Assembly: GCA_030426845.1 (NCBI GenBank)
Contig: JAUHXR010000008.1
Location: 1 to 64,000, forward strand
DNA from: Polyangia bacterium
Lineage (GTDB): Bacteria; Myxococcota_A; Polyangia; Polyangiales; Sandaracinaceae
DNA length: 64,000 nucleotides
Direction of reading: 5' to 3'
Numbering within the stretch: position 1 is the stretch's first letter; every line of letters starts with the position of its first letter. This document shows, piece by piece, positions 55,918 to 63,643 of this stretch. A model generated the notes under the pieces. That model made no database searches, was not told the origin of the DNA, and worked only from the letters and a program-made list of their open reading frames with translations. Position numbers and translations under genes: made by a program.

Positions 55918-56510
55918 GACGAGCTCGACCGCTTGCGGGTAGAGAGCGCGGGCTTGGGCTTCGCGCGCGTCGCGGCCCGCTTCTTCGACGCCTTCTTCTC
56001 GCCGCGCAGCCGCGGCGTCGGGGCGCGCCGCGTCCGGGACGTCGCCTTGTCGCCCGTGCGCCGCGGCGCCTTCTTCTTCGTGGACTTCGTCATCCGCCCG
56101 TGGAGGTAGCGGCGCCCCGGGTCGACGAGGAAGTCGTGCGCGAGCGCCTCGCGGCCGAGCAGCATGCGGAAGATCATCTCACGGCGGCGCGAGAGGCTCA
56201 CCTCGATGTCCTTGCTGACCCCGCCGAGCACGAGCGTCGTCCGCACGATCAGCCGCTCCTCCGCCTGCCCCGTGCTCGAGCGGACCCGCGTGCGCCGCGC
56301 GACCGCGGCGACCACCTGGACCTTCTTGGTCCGCGTCCGCCGCCCCATCACGATCGAGAACCGCACCTGCCCGCCCGGCAGCTCCTCCACGTCCTCCGCG
56401 TGGAGCGCGCTCGTCTTGGCGCCCGTGTCGATCTTCGCGCGGAGCCGCACCCCCCAGTCCGGGAGGTCCACGCGCTCCGCGACCCCGACGATCGTCCTCT
56501 CGCGTCGCAT
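55914..56510 (-). CDS. RimB-like retropepsin-fold protease with basic histone-like tail
   Basis: A 198-residue protein. Residues 20-140 form the PF05618 retropepsin-like fold (RLRAKIDTGAKTSALHA with D28-T29-G30, RRREMIFRMLLGREAL). In Pseudomonas this family (RimB) is described as the partner protease of RimK-type glutamate ligases, which matches the coupled gene here. From about residue 142 the chain is a Lys/Arg/Ser/Ala tail (TKSTKKKAPRRTG, KKASKKRAATRAKPKP) like histone H1, probably binding RNA or ribosomes. It is upstream of the ligase with a GTGA overlap. Confidence 0.85.
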   Translation of the reverse strand: MRRERTIVGVAERVDLPDWGVRLRAKIDTGAKTSALHAEDVEELPGGQVRFSIVMGRRTRTKKVQVVAAVARRTRVRSSTGQAEERLIVRTTLVLGGVSKDIEVSLSRRREMIFRMLLGREALAHDFLVDPGRRYLHGRMTKSTKKKAPRRTGDKATSRTRRAPTPRLRGEKKASKKRAATRAKPKPALSTRKRSSSS

Positions 56511-56523
56511 GGGCTCGCCTCCG

Positions 56524-57309
56524 TCAGCCGGCCGTCAGCCCGCCGTCGACCGTGAGCACCGTCCCGGTCGTCCACGCCGCGTCGAGGAGGTAGAGGGCCG
56601 CGTCCGCGATCTCCCCTGGCGTCCCGAGCCGCCCGATCGGGTGGAGCGCCCGCAGCTCCTCGAGCTGGGCCGCCACCGCGGCCGCGCGCGCCGCGTCGTC
56701 CGCCGGCGCGGCCTCGCCCACCGGGAGCCGCAGCTCGCGCGCCATGTCCGTGTCGACGACCCCCGGCGCGATCGCGTTCACGCGCACCCCATCCGCCGCG
56801 AGCTCGAGCGCGAGCGTCCGCGTCATCGAGAGCTGCGCCGCCTTGGTCGCCGAGTAGGTCAGCATCGTCGGCGCCGGCCGCAGCCCGAGCGTCGACGAGA
56901 TCAGCACCACCGAGCCCGGCGCGCCCCGCGCGCGCAGGCCCTCGGCGAGCGCCTGGACGGACCGCAGCGGGCTCACGACGTGGAGGCGGAACGCCCGGTC
57001 GAGCGCCTCCTCGGTGATCGCCTCGAGCGGCGCGTGGGGCGCGATCCCCGCCGCGTGCACCAGCCCGTCGAGCGCGGCCCCGCCGCGTCCTCGACCTGCG
57101 ATGTGCTCCGCGAGCGCGGCCGGCGTCGCGATCAGATCGGCGACCAGGATCTCGGCCCGCCCCGGCGCGGTCGCCGCGAGCTCCTCGAGCCGGTCCCGGT
57201 CGCGCGCCACGAGGAGCACGTGGCGGCCGTCCGCGAGGAGGCGCGCGGCGATCGCGCGGCCGATCCCGCGGCTCGCGCCGGTCACCGCGAGCCGCTCGGG
57301 CCGGCTCAC
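56524..57309 (-). CDS. Short-chain dehydrogenase/reductase coupled to FolB-cupin
   Basis: A 261-residue classical SDR. TGASRGIGRAIAARLL near the N-terminus, LVHAAGIAPH, catalytic Ser in LISSTLGLRP and YSATKAAQLSMTRTL, and VLTVDGGLTAG at the end. The GTG at 57309 overlaps the FolB-cupin stop. Its position beside a dihydroneopterin aldolase invites comparison with FolM-type pterin reductases, but the sequence looks like a general SDR; that link is inference. Confidence 0.85.
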   Translation of the reverse strand: MSRPERLAVTGASRGIGRAIAARLLADGRHVLLVARDRDRLEELAATAPGRAEILVADLIATPAALAEHIAGRGRGGAALDGLVHAAGIAPHAPLEAITEEALDRAFRLHVVSPLRSVQALAEGLRARGAPGSVVLISSTLGLRPAPTMLTYSATKAAQLSMTRTLALELAADGVRVNAIAPGVVDTDMARELRLPVGEAAPADDAARAAAVAAQLEELRALHPIGRLGTPGEIADAALYLLDAAWTTGTVLTVDGGLTAG

Positions 57310-58064
57310 GGAACCCCCATCGGGATGAGCGGGGGATGCAGCTCCAGGGCCGCCGGCTCCGCGTCGGGGACCTCGATCTCGTCGTCGACGAGGAACGGCG
57401 GCGAGTCGACGCACAGGATCGAGCGCCAGCTCGAGGTCGGGTTGTCGTAGCGGTGCGGCGCGTCCTTGGGCCAGCGGAACCAGTGCCCCGGGGGGATCGG
57501 CTGCCCGTTGCAGAGCAGCCCCTCGCCGAGGATCAGCTCGGACTCTTGCATCACGCGGTGGACGTGCATCGGGATGCCGCGGCCGGGCGCGATGTTGAGG
57601 CGGTAGATCCCGACCGCGCGCGTCTCCTCGAGGATGTCGACCGTGCCGAACGGCTTGGTCTCGTGCTCGAGCTCCACGTCGGCCGCGTCGCGCGTGATCT
57701 CGACCGACGGGATACCAGCGCCGCCGAGCGCGTCGGGCTTGGTGAGCCGCACGGTGGCGCTCCGCGCGCGGGGCCGCTGCTCGCCGGGCGCGGGCGGCGC
57801 GAGGAGCAGGCGCGCGAGCGCGCGGGCCGCCGCCTCGAGCATGTGGAACTCGCACGAGCGGAGCAGGAACGCGATCTGGTTGGCGGTCGCCGCGTAGTCG
57901 ATGGTGTGGGCCAGCCGCTCGCGCTCGCCGGCGCGCCGCGTGTCGAGGCTGATGTGGACGTCCACCTCGAGCGGCTGCACCCGGTCGCGCTCGTGCGGGT
58001 AGATCCCCACGACGCAGTCCACGCGGAGGCCCTGGATGGAAATCACGTCGCGTGCGGTCGACAT
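57306..58064 (-). CDS. Dihydroneopterin aldolase (FolB) fused to a cupin domain
   Basis: A 252-residue protein. Residues about 5-120 match the FolB fold: VISIQGLRVDCVVGIYPHERDRVQPLEVDVHI, DYAATANQIAFLL, MLEAAARALARLLL and VRLTKPDALGGA. Residues about 135-230 form a cupin-like domain (PGRGIPMHVHRVMQESELILGEG, LCNGQPIPPGHWFRWPKDAPHRYDN) with His residues placed for metal binding. FolB converts dihydroneopterin to hydroxymethyldihydropterin; the cupin is not part of known FolB proteins. ATG 58064 is the start nearest the FolB domain. Confidence 0.85.
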   Translation of the reverse strand: MSTARDVISIQGLRVDCVVGIYPHERDRVQPLEVDVHISLDTRRAGERERLAHTIDYAATANQIAFLLRSCEFHMLEAAARALARLLLAPPAPGEQRPRARSATVRLTKPDALGGAGIPSVEITRDAADVELEHETKPFGTVDILEETRAVGIYRLNIAPGRGIPMHVHRVMQESELILGEGLLCNGQPIPPGHWFRWPKDAPHRYDNPTSSWRSILCVDSPPFLVDDEIEVPDAEPAALELHPPLIPMGVP

Positions 58065-58133
58065 CGGGGGGGACTCTGCGGCCGGGGCCCCGCCCGTGCA
58101 ACGCCGGCCGCCGCCGGGCCCCCTAACCGCTTC

Positions 58134-59105
58134 GTGACCCGCCTCGCCCTGCTCCTGGCCCTCGCGAGCCCGCTCCACGCGGGCGTCGCGCGCGCCTGGG
58201 TCACGGTCGAGGTGGAGGGCGAGCCCGCGCTGGCGGCCGAGCTGGCCCTCGAGCTCGGCCCCGACGGCGAGGTCCGCGCGCCGGATCAGCCCGCGGCCGG
58301 CCCCCCGGTCGACGCGCGGGTCCGGGTCGTGCGCGCCCCCGAGGCCACCTCGATCGAGGTCCGCCACCGCGCCCTCGCCGAGCCGCTGCGGAGCGCCACC
58401 GCCCCCGACGCCGACGCCCGCACCCTCGCGATCGTAGCCGCCGACCTCATCGAGGAGGCCGACCAGCGCTGGCTCGACCACCTCCCCTCCGCCGGCCTCG
58501 CCGCGCCCCCCGCGCGCGCCGACCGAGCCACCGCCGGCCACGCACGCGCCACGCTGGACCGAGGGGTCGACCTCGGCCCGTCCGCCCCCGAGCCCCGCTC
58601 CGAGCAGGGCCTCGCGATCCAGGTCGGCGCGGGAGGCCTCCTGGCCGTGAACGCAGAGAGCGAGCGGGTCGGCCCGGTCGCTCGCCTCATCGTCGGTGTC
58701 CGCTTCAACCCGCGCTACCGCCTCGGAGCCATCATCGACCTCGGCGGCCTCTCCGAGCCGCGCTCCGAGGGCCTCCACATCGGCCCGTGGGGCCGCGCCT
58801 GCGCCGAGGGCGCGATCGGCGGCCCCGCCCAGCCCATCGCGGTGCACATCGCCCTCCACGCCTGCGTCGTCGCCGGCGGCACTCGCCAGCCCGCGCTCCC
58901 CGCGGACGCGACCGGCTTCGACCCCACCCTCGGCCCCTACGCCGAGATCGGCTGGGCCAGCTTCGCCTTCGGCGGCGCCATCCAGGTCGGCGTCCGACTC
59001 GACGGCGATCTCCACCTGTGGCTCCGCGCCGACGTCGACGGCACCACCGTCGCCGGCGAGGGCGTCGTGGCTCCCGGCCTGAGCCTCATGCTCGGCAGCC
59101 CGTAA
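58134..59105 (+). CDS. Hypothetical exported outer-membrane-like protein
   Basis: A 323-residue protein with a signal peptide (RLALLLALASPLHAGVARA). A first domain to about residue 125 (VTVEVEGEPALAAELALELG and TLAIVAADLIEEAD) is followed by a linker and a C-terminal strand-rich part (GLAIQVGAGGLLAVNAESERV, VRFNPRYRLGAIIDLGGLSE, AVHIALHACVVAGG and LHLWLRADVDGTTVAGEG) with the alternating pattern of a small beta-barrel. The N-terminal half resembles the enhancer-like domains seen before secreted barrels in myxobacteria. Function unknown. GTG start. Confidence 0.65.
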   Translation: MTRLALLLALASPLHAGVARAWVTVEVEGEPALAAELALELGPDGEVRAPDQPAAGPPVDARVRVVRAPEATSIEVRHRALAEPLRSATAPDADARTLAIVAADLIEEADQRWLDHLPSAGLAAPPARADRATAGHARATLDRGVDLGPSAPEPRSEQGLAIQVGAGGLLAVNAESERVGPVARLIVGVRFNPRYRLGAIIDLGGLSEPRSEGLHIGPWGRACAEGAIGGPAQPIAVHIALHACVVAGGTRQPALPADATGFDPTLGPYAEIGWASFAFGGAIQVGVRLDGDLHLWLRADVDGTTVAGEGVVAPGLSLMLGSP

Positions 59106-59181
59106 GCCCCAGCAACAGACATCAACCGAGCTCGCCCCTGCGCAAGCCCGGCCCCGCAGCCCGCTGCCCTACGGCACGTCC

Positions 59182-60126
59182 CTACGGCACGTCGGTCCAC
59201 GCCGTCGGCGCGACCGACCCCGTCAGATCGATCTCGTAGAACCCGCCCGTCGTCCCCGTCCGCGCCATCCACGGCGTCGCGGTGAGCGGCACGAAGTCCT
59301 TCCACTCGTTGGCGAGCATCGCGTAGACCACGTGCGCCGTGAGCCGCACCTGCGTCGGGCAGCCGAGGTCGCGCCACGCGACCCGAGCGCTCACCTCCGT
59401 GCTCGAGCCCCACGCGTCCACCCCGTCGGCGAGCAACCGAGATTGCGTCGTCCATCCCGCGGCCGGCGTCCAGATCGCGTTGTAGGGCATCCCGCCCGAC
59501 GCCGCGTTGGTCGGCCGGATCCCGATCATGTGCGTCGGCGTGAACCCGATCTCGGCCGTCAGCGCGTCGTACTCCTTGCCCGTACCGGGCGTCGCCGCCC
59601 CGAGCGGCCCGCTCGACGCCTCGAGGTAGACGTGAGCCGGCCGGAACCCGTCCGAGAACGCGGCCGACGCCACCGTCACGTAGAGGAACTCCTGGTCCCA
59701 GCTGATCCCGATCGCGTCGCTCGGCGCCAGCGTCCCGCCTGGCATCAGCCGCTGCGCCGCCGGGTAGGCCGAGATGTCGTCGATCCCGTCGAGGGCCACC
59801 GTCGCGCCCGCGCTGATCGACGGGCACAGCCCCGGCCCGCCGTCCCCCGGCCCGGCGTCGCCCGCCGGCGCCCCGCCGTCGACGCCGCCGCCGTCCGTCC
59901 GCGCACCGCCGTCATCGAGCGCCCCGCCGTCGTCGAGCGTGCCCGCGTCCTGACCCCCGCCGTCGCCGGGTCCCGCGTCCATCCGCGGCCCCGCGTCGAA
60001 CCCGGGGATCTCGCCCGCGTCGGTTCCGTCCCGCGGCCCCGCGTCGAACCGCCCCGCGTCCACCTCGCCGTTGGCCGCGCAGCCTACGATCCCCAACAAG
60101 CAGGCCGCCCAGAGCGCCCGCGCCAT
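59182..60126 (-). CDS. Lipoprotein with Asp-Ala-Gly-rich linker and CBM9-like C-terminal domain
   Basis: A 314-residue lipoprotein (MARALWAACLLGIVGCAA, lipobox VGC). Residues about 20-90 are a linker of DAG/GGG repeats typical of myxobacterial surface lipoproteins. The rest (VALDGIDDISAYPAAQRL, DAIGISWDQEFLYVTVASAAFSD, AHVYLEASSG) resembles the CBM9/DOMON-like beta-sandwich that binds carbohydrates or cofactors. ATG 60126 is preferred over 60141 because GAGG lies 7 bases upstream. Confidence 0.8.
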   Translation of the reverse strand: MARALWAACLLGIVGCAANGEVDAGRFDAGPRDGTDAGEIPGFDAGPRMDAGPGDGGGQDAGTLDDGGALDDGGARTDGGGVDGGAPAGDAGPGDGGPGLCPSISAGATVALDGIDDISAYPAAQRLMPGGTLAPSDAIGISWDQEFLYVTVASAAFSDGFRPAHVYLEASSGPLGAATPGTGKEYDALTAEIGFTPTHMIGIRPTNAASGGMPYNAIWTPAAGWTTQSRLLADGVDAWGSSTEVSARVAWRDLGCPTQVRLTAHVVYAMLANEWKDFVPLTATPWMARTGTTGGFYEIDLTGSVAPTAWTDVP

Positions 60127-60197
60127 CCCCGCGCCTCGCATAGTGACTCAGAGACTAGTGCCGCTCAGCCCCCAACGGTAGCCGCTCCGTGAGCAAA

Positions 60198-60281
60198 GCC
60201 AGGGGACGGTCCGAGCTTTCCGAGCTCTCCGCGCTCAGGGACCCCGCCCGGACGAGCCGTGCCAGGGGACGGTCCGAGCTT
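60198..60281 (-). repeat. Pair of 21-bp direct repeats in a 3' spacer
   Basis: GCCAGGGGACGGTCCGAGCTT occurs exactly at 60198-60218 and again at 60261-60281, both in the spacer between the stop of the frameshifted gene (60306) and the start of the DAG-rich lipoprotein. Related fragments (GAGCTTTCCGAGCTCTCC) lie between them. Confidence 0.8.
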
Positions 60282-60305
60282 GTTCGCCGCCCGAGCCAGC
60301 CCGGC

Positions 60306-60909
60306 TCAGCCCTCGCACGCGTCGAGCTGCGCGCGCACGATCGCCCCCGCCTCCGCGGCGCTCGACGGCGCCTCCGCGCAGGGCACGGTGGCGACGAAGG
60401 AGATCGTGTCGAGCAGGCGGATCGACGACGGCAGCCGGCACGGGTGCGTCGCGACCACGTCCGAGAACATCGGCGGCAGCGACACGCTCGTCGACTCGGT
60501 CGAGTAGCCGTGGACGAAGATCTGCGCGCTCCCCGCGTCGCCGTAGAGCGACTCGCCCGAGGCGACGATGAGGCACTGCCCCGCCTGGACCGGCGCCGCG
60601 ACCTGGTTGATCCACGGCGCCCAGGGCACATCGACCTGCGCGAGCGCCGGCCCCCGCGCTGCGGTGAGCGCGTGCGCCCGGACCGAGCAGGATCGTCGCG
60701 GAGCCTGGCGCGGGGAGCCGCAAGCGGGATCCCTCGAGCTCCGCCTCGATCTCGTCGCTGGCCCCGATCAGATAGACCCGACGCTCCCGCAGCGTCACCG
60801 CGGCGAGCCCCGCGAACCCGACCGCCGCCACGAGGGCCGCCCCCACCGCGACCATCCGCCAGCGGCGACGACGGATGTGCGCCTCGAAGTCCTCGACCGG
60901 ATCGTCCAC
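60306..60909 (-). pseudogene. Membrane-anchored hypothetical protein broken by a one-base frameshift
   Basis: The N-terminal part (DDPVEDFEAHIRRRRWRM, a span MVAVGAALVAAVGFAGLAAV, and VYLIGASDEIEAELEGSRL) is in one frame up to about 60685. The sensible continuation (ALTAARGPALAQVDVPWAPWINQV, GQCLIVASGESLYGDAGSAQ, SVSLPPMFSDVVATHPCRL, ending AQLDACEG) is in the next frame. The frames join near the run CTCGGTCCGGGCGCACG. The combined span of 604 bases is one more than a multiple of three, so one extra base explains it. It may be a true mutation or a sequence error. Family unknown; one membrane span and a cytoplasmic N-terminus. Confidence 0.7.
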
Positions 60910-60966
60910 CGGACGGTCATACGTCGGCGCGCCGACGTGGTCCCCTCGCGCGCCCCGACGGAGCGC

Positions 60967-61335
60967 TCAGGCCGCGCCGAGCTCGGCCACGATCCCCGTC
61001 AGCGCGTCGAGATCGACCGGCTTCTCGAGGATCTGGACCGTCCCGTACGCGCGCACGTCGTCGAGCGCGGACTCGGACGCGTAGGCGGTCATCACCACCA
61101 CCCGCGCCGAAGGCCGTACGCTGCGCGCGGTCTGCACCACCTCGAGCCCCGAGGCCCGCGGCATCTGCATGTCGGTCAGCACCAGCGCGTAGGGCTCCGC
61201 CGCGAGCCGGTCCATCGCCTCGCGTCCGTCGCGGGCCAGCACCACCTCGGCCCCCGCCAGCTCGAGGAGCTCACCGAGGTCCTCGGCCAGCTCCACGTTG
61301 TCGTCGACGACGAGCACTCGGGGGCAGACGGCCAC
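60967..61335 (-). CDS. Stand-alone response regulator receiver
   Basis: A 122-residue single-domain receiver. RVLVVDDNVELAEDLGELL (acidic pair), VLTDMQMPRASGLEVV (phospho-Asp), VVMTAYASESAL (Thr) and ILEKPVDLDALT (Lys) are all present, so it should be phosphorylated. No output domain. GTG at 61335 is the start just before the first strand. No histidine kinase is adjacent. Confidence 0.92.
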   Translation of the reverse strand: MAVCPRVLVVDDNVELAEDLGELLELAGAEVVLARDGREAMDRLAAEPYALVLTDMQMPRASGLEVVQTARSVRPSARVVVMTAYASESALDDVRAYGTVQILEKPVDLDALTGIVAELGAA

Positions 61336-61430
61336 GGCCCGACCATACGGCCATGTCGCCGAACCGTGCACGGGGGAAATTTGCGCAGTCCGCCCACGCG
61401 GACGGCCTCGCGAAAGACCGAGGGGACCGC

Positions 61431-62252
61431 TCAGTCGGCGCCCGAGCCCAGCTCGGAGTCCAGCACCACCATCGCCGACTCCAGAACCAGGCGACAGAGC
61501 GCCGTCACCCCGCGGTCCTCGCGCTCCGAGTACTCGCTCGCGAACAAACGCCCAACTGCACCGGCCGCGTCCCACACCGAGCCGCGGAAGTCCTCGTCGA
61601 GGTTGGCGAGACAGAGAAAGCCGGACCCCATCTCCGGGTCGTCGTAGCTCGCGTCCAGCGGCCATCGCTCTCGCGCGGCCAGACCGCGGAGCTCGACGAC
61701 CGTCGACGCGGGCAGCACCCGGTCGGACAGGAAGTACAGAGGTCGCGACTCCGCGCTGTGCCACTCGTCGTGGAGCGCCACCGTCAGCCTCGGACGCTCC
61801 CGCTCGATGAAGCCCCGCAGCGCCCGCGCCTCGGCCCGCGGCGCGCCGGAGACGAGGTCGATGCTCGTCGTCTCACTCCAGATCGGCCGCCTGAGCTGCC
61901 CGCGCTCGACCTGCCCATCCTGGTCGAGCACCGGCAGAAATGCCCACCTCAGCTCGGTCGGCGCCTGCTCCAGAATCGCGCGCATCCACCCGAGCGCCGC
62001 GCTCGCCCCGAGCCCCTCACCCGGGTCGGGGAACCCGTAGAACAGCACGAGCGGCGCAGGCCGGTCGCCGTCGCGGTGACCCCGGTCGACGAACGTCACC
62101 ACGAGCTCATGCCCACGCTCGCTCCGGCCAATCGCCTCGCGCTCGACCCGCGAAGACCGCGCGAGCTCCGCCACTGCTCGCTCGAGCGACTCGGGGGCGA
62201 GCACCTCGTCCACCCGCACCGCGTCGAGCGCGCGACGCCAACGTGGGTCCAT
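61431..62252 (-). CDS. Uncharacterised protein, possibly M14 carboxypeptidase-like
   Basis: A 273-residue soluble protein. Segments LVLFYGFPDPGEGLGASAALGWM, FLPVLDQDGQVERGQL, LTVALHDEWHSAESRPLYFL and MGSGFLCLANLDEDF recall the fold of M14 zinc carboxypeptidases (HxxE, N-terminal to DxHE). The first zinc His is not evident where HxxE should be, so activity is doubtful. Start may be ATG 62252 or GTG 62291. The family assignment is weak. Confidence 0.55.
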   Translation of the reverse strand: MDPRWRRALDAVRVDEVLAPESLERAVAELARSSRVEREAIGRSERGHELVVTFVDRGHRDGDRPAPLVLFYGFPDPGEGLGASAALGWMRAILEQAPTELRWAFLPVLDQDGQVERGQLRRPIWSETTSIDLVSGAPRAEARALRGFIERERPRLTVALHDEWHSAESRPLYFLSDRVLPASTVVELRGLAARERWPLDASYDDPEMGSGFLCLANLDEDFRGSVWDAAGAVGRLFASEYSEREDRGVTALCRLVLESAMVVLDSELGSGAD

Positions 62253-62326
62253 GCGGCGTTCTAGCTCCGTGACTGGGGCCACACCAGCCACGCTCCGCCG
62301 AGCCGAAGTTGCTATCGTCCCGCGCC

Positions 62327-63568
62327 ATGAACGAGCAGTCCTCGGCGTTCCGGCCCGTCCCCCGGACGGGCGTCATCTACGTCACGAGCGAGGCGCGCAA
62401 GCGCGGCTTCGGCGTCGACCCCGGCTGGTGCAACCTCGGCCAGGGCATGCCGGAGACCGGCGCGATCGACGGCGCCCCGGCGCGCGTCACCTCGCTCGAG
62501 ATCGCCGAAGAGGACCAGGAGTACTCGCCCGTCGCCGGCCTGTGGGAGCTGCGCGAGGCCGTCGCGAGCTTCTACAACGCCCGCTACCGCCGCGGGATGA
62601 AGAGCCAGTACACCGCCGACAACGTCGCGATCGGCGGCGGCGGCCGCGTTTCCGTCATGCGGGCCTGCGCCGCGATCGGCCCCGTGCACCTCGGCCACTT
62701 CCTCCCGGACTACACCGCCTACGCCGAGCTGCTGGACGTCTTCCGCCGCTTCACCCCCATCCCGATCCTCCTCGACCCCGAGCGCGCCTACGACTTCTCG
62801 CTCCGCGAGCTCCAGCGCGAGATCACCGGCCGCGGCCTCTCCGCGATGCTCCTGAGCAACCCGTGCAACCCCACCGGCAAGGTCGTCCGCGACGGCGAGC
62901 TCTCCGGCTGGATCGCCACCGCGCGCGAGCTCGACTGCGCCATGCTCTTCGACGAGTTCTACTCGCACTACGTCTGGAAGGGCGAGGGCCCCGTCAGCGC
63001 GGCTGCCTTCGTCGAGGACGTCGACAAGGACCCCGTCATGGTCTTCGACGGCCTCACCAAGAACTTCCGCTACCCCGGCTGGCGCGTCTGCTGGACCCTC
63101 GGCCCGCGCGACGTCATCCGCTCCGTCTCGAGCGCCGGCAGCTTCCTCGACGGCGGCCCCTCGCGCCCCATGCAGCGCGCGGCCATCCCCCTGCTCGACG
63201 CAAGCCAAGCCGACGCCGAGGCGGCCGCGATCGGCGCGCTCTTTCGCCAGAAGCGCGACGCCATGGTCGCGGGCCTCCGCCGCCTCGGCGTCCGCTTCGA
63301 CCTCGAGCCCGAAGGCACCTTCTACGCGTGGGGCGACGTCAGCGGCCTCCCCGAGGGCCTGCGCACCGACCACGAGCTCTTCCAGGCCGCGCTCGAGAAG
63401 CAGGTCATCGTCGTCCCCGGCAGCTTCTTCGACGTCGACCCCGGCCACCGCCGCGGCGGCCGCCCCAGCCGCTTCCGCCACCACGTCCGCTTCTCCTTCG
63501 GCCCGGAGCTGTCGGTGATCGAAGAGGCCCTCGCGCGCCTCAGCGCGCTGGTGAACGACGCGAGCTGA
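62327..63568 (+). CDS. Class I/II pyridoxal-phosphate aminotransferase
   Basis: A 413-residue fold-type I enzyme. SPVAGLWELREAVASFYN, VAIGGGGRVSVMRACAA (phosphate-binding loop), LLSNPCNPTGKVV (substrate Asn), LFDEFYSHYVW (PLP-binding Asp/Tyr region), the Schiff-base Lys in FDGLTKNFRYPGWRVCW, and a C-terminal RHHVRFSFG carrying the Arg that binds the substrate carboxylate. ATG 62327 is preferred over an upstream TTG at 62309. The substrate is unknown; it has no clear partner genes. Confidence 0.9.
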   Translation: MNEQSSAFRPVPRTGVIYVTSEARKRGFGVDPGWCNLGQGMPETGAIDGAPARVTSLEIAEEDQEYSPVAGLWELREAVASFYNARYRRGMKSQYTADNVAIGGGGRVSVMRACAAIGPVHLGHFLPDYTAYAELLDVFRRFTPIPILLDPERAYDFSLRELQREITGRGLSAMLLSNPCNPTGKVVRDGELSGWIATARELDCAMLFDEFYSHYVWKGEGPVSAAAFVEDVDKDPVMVFDGLTKNFRYPGWRVCWTLGPRDVIRSVSSAGSFLDGGPSRPMQRAAIPLLDASQADAEAAAIGALFRQKRDAMVAGLRRLGVRFDLEPEGTFYAWGDVSGLPEGLRTDHELFQAALEKQVIVVPGSFFDVDPGHRRGGRPSRFRHHVRFSFGPELSVIEEALARLSALVNDAS

Positions 63569-63643
63569 TCCCATCGCGGGACGGCTGGACAGGCCCTACC
63601 CGCCGGCGGCGCGCGCGGACCACCCGGCCCTCAACGTGCTGCT

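Noticed and set aside
60235-60680. Continuation of the 60909 minus frame to 60235
   Set aside because: After the frameshift point this frame is Arg/Gly/Ala-rich; the sensible protein continues in the next frame to 60306.
62312-63574. 420-residue minus-strand frame opposite the aminotransferase
   Set aside because: The plus-strand frame has all PLP-enzyme motifs; the minus frame is Ala/Val/Glu/Asp-rich without motifs.
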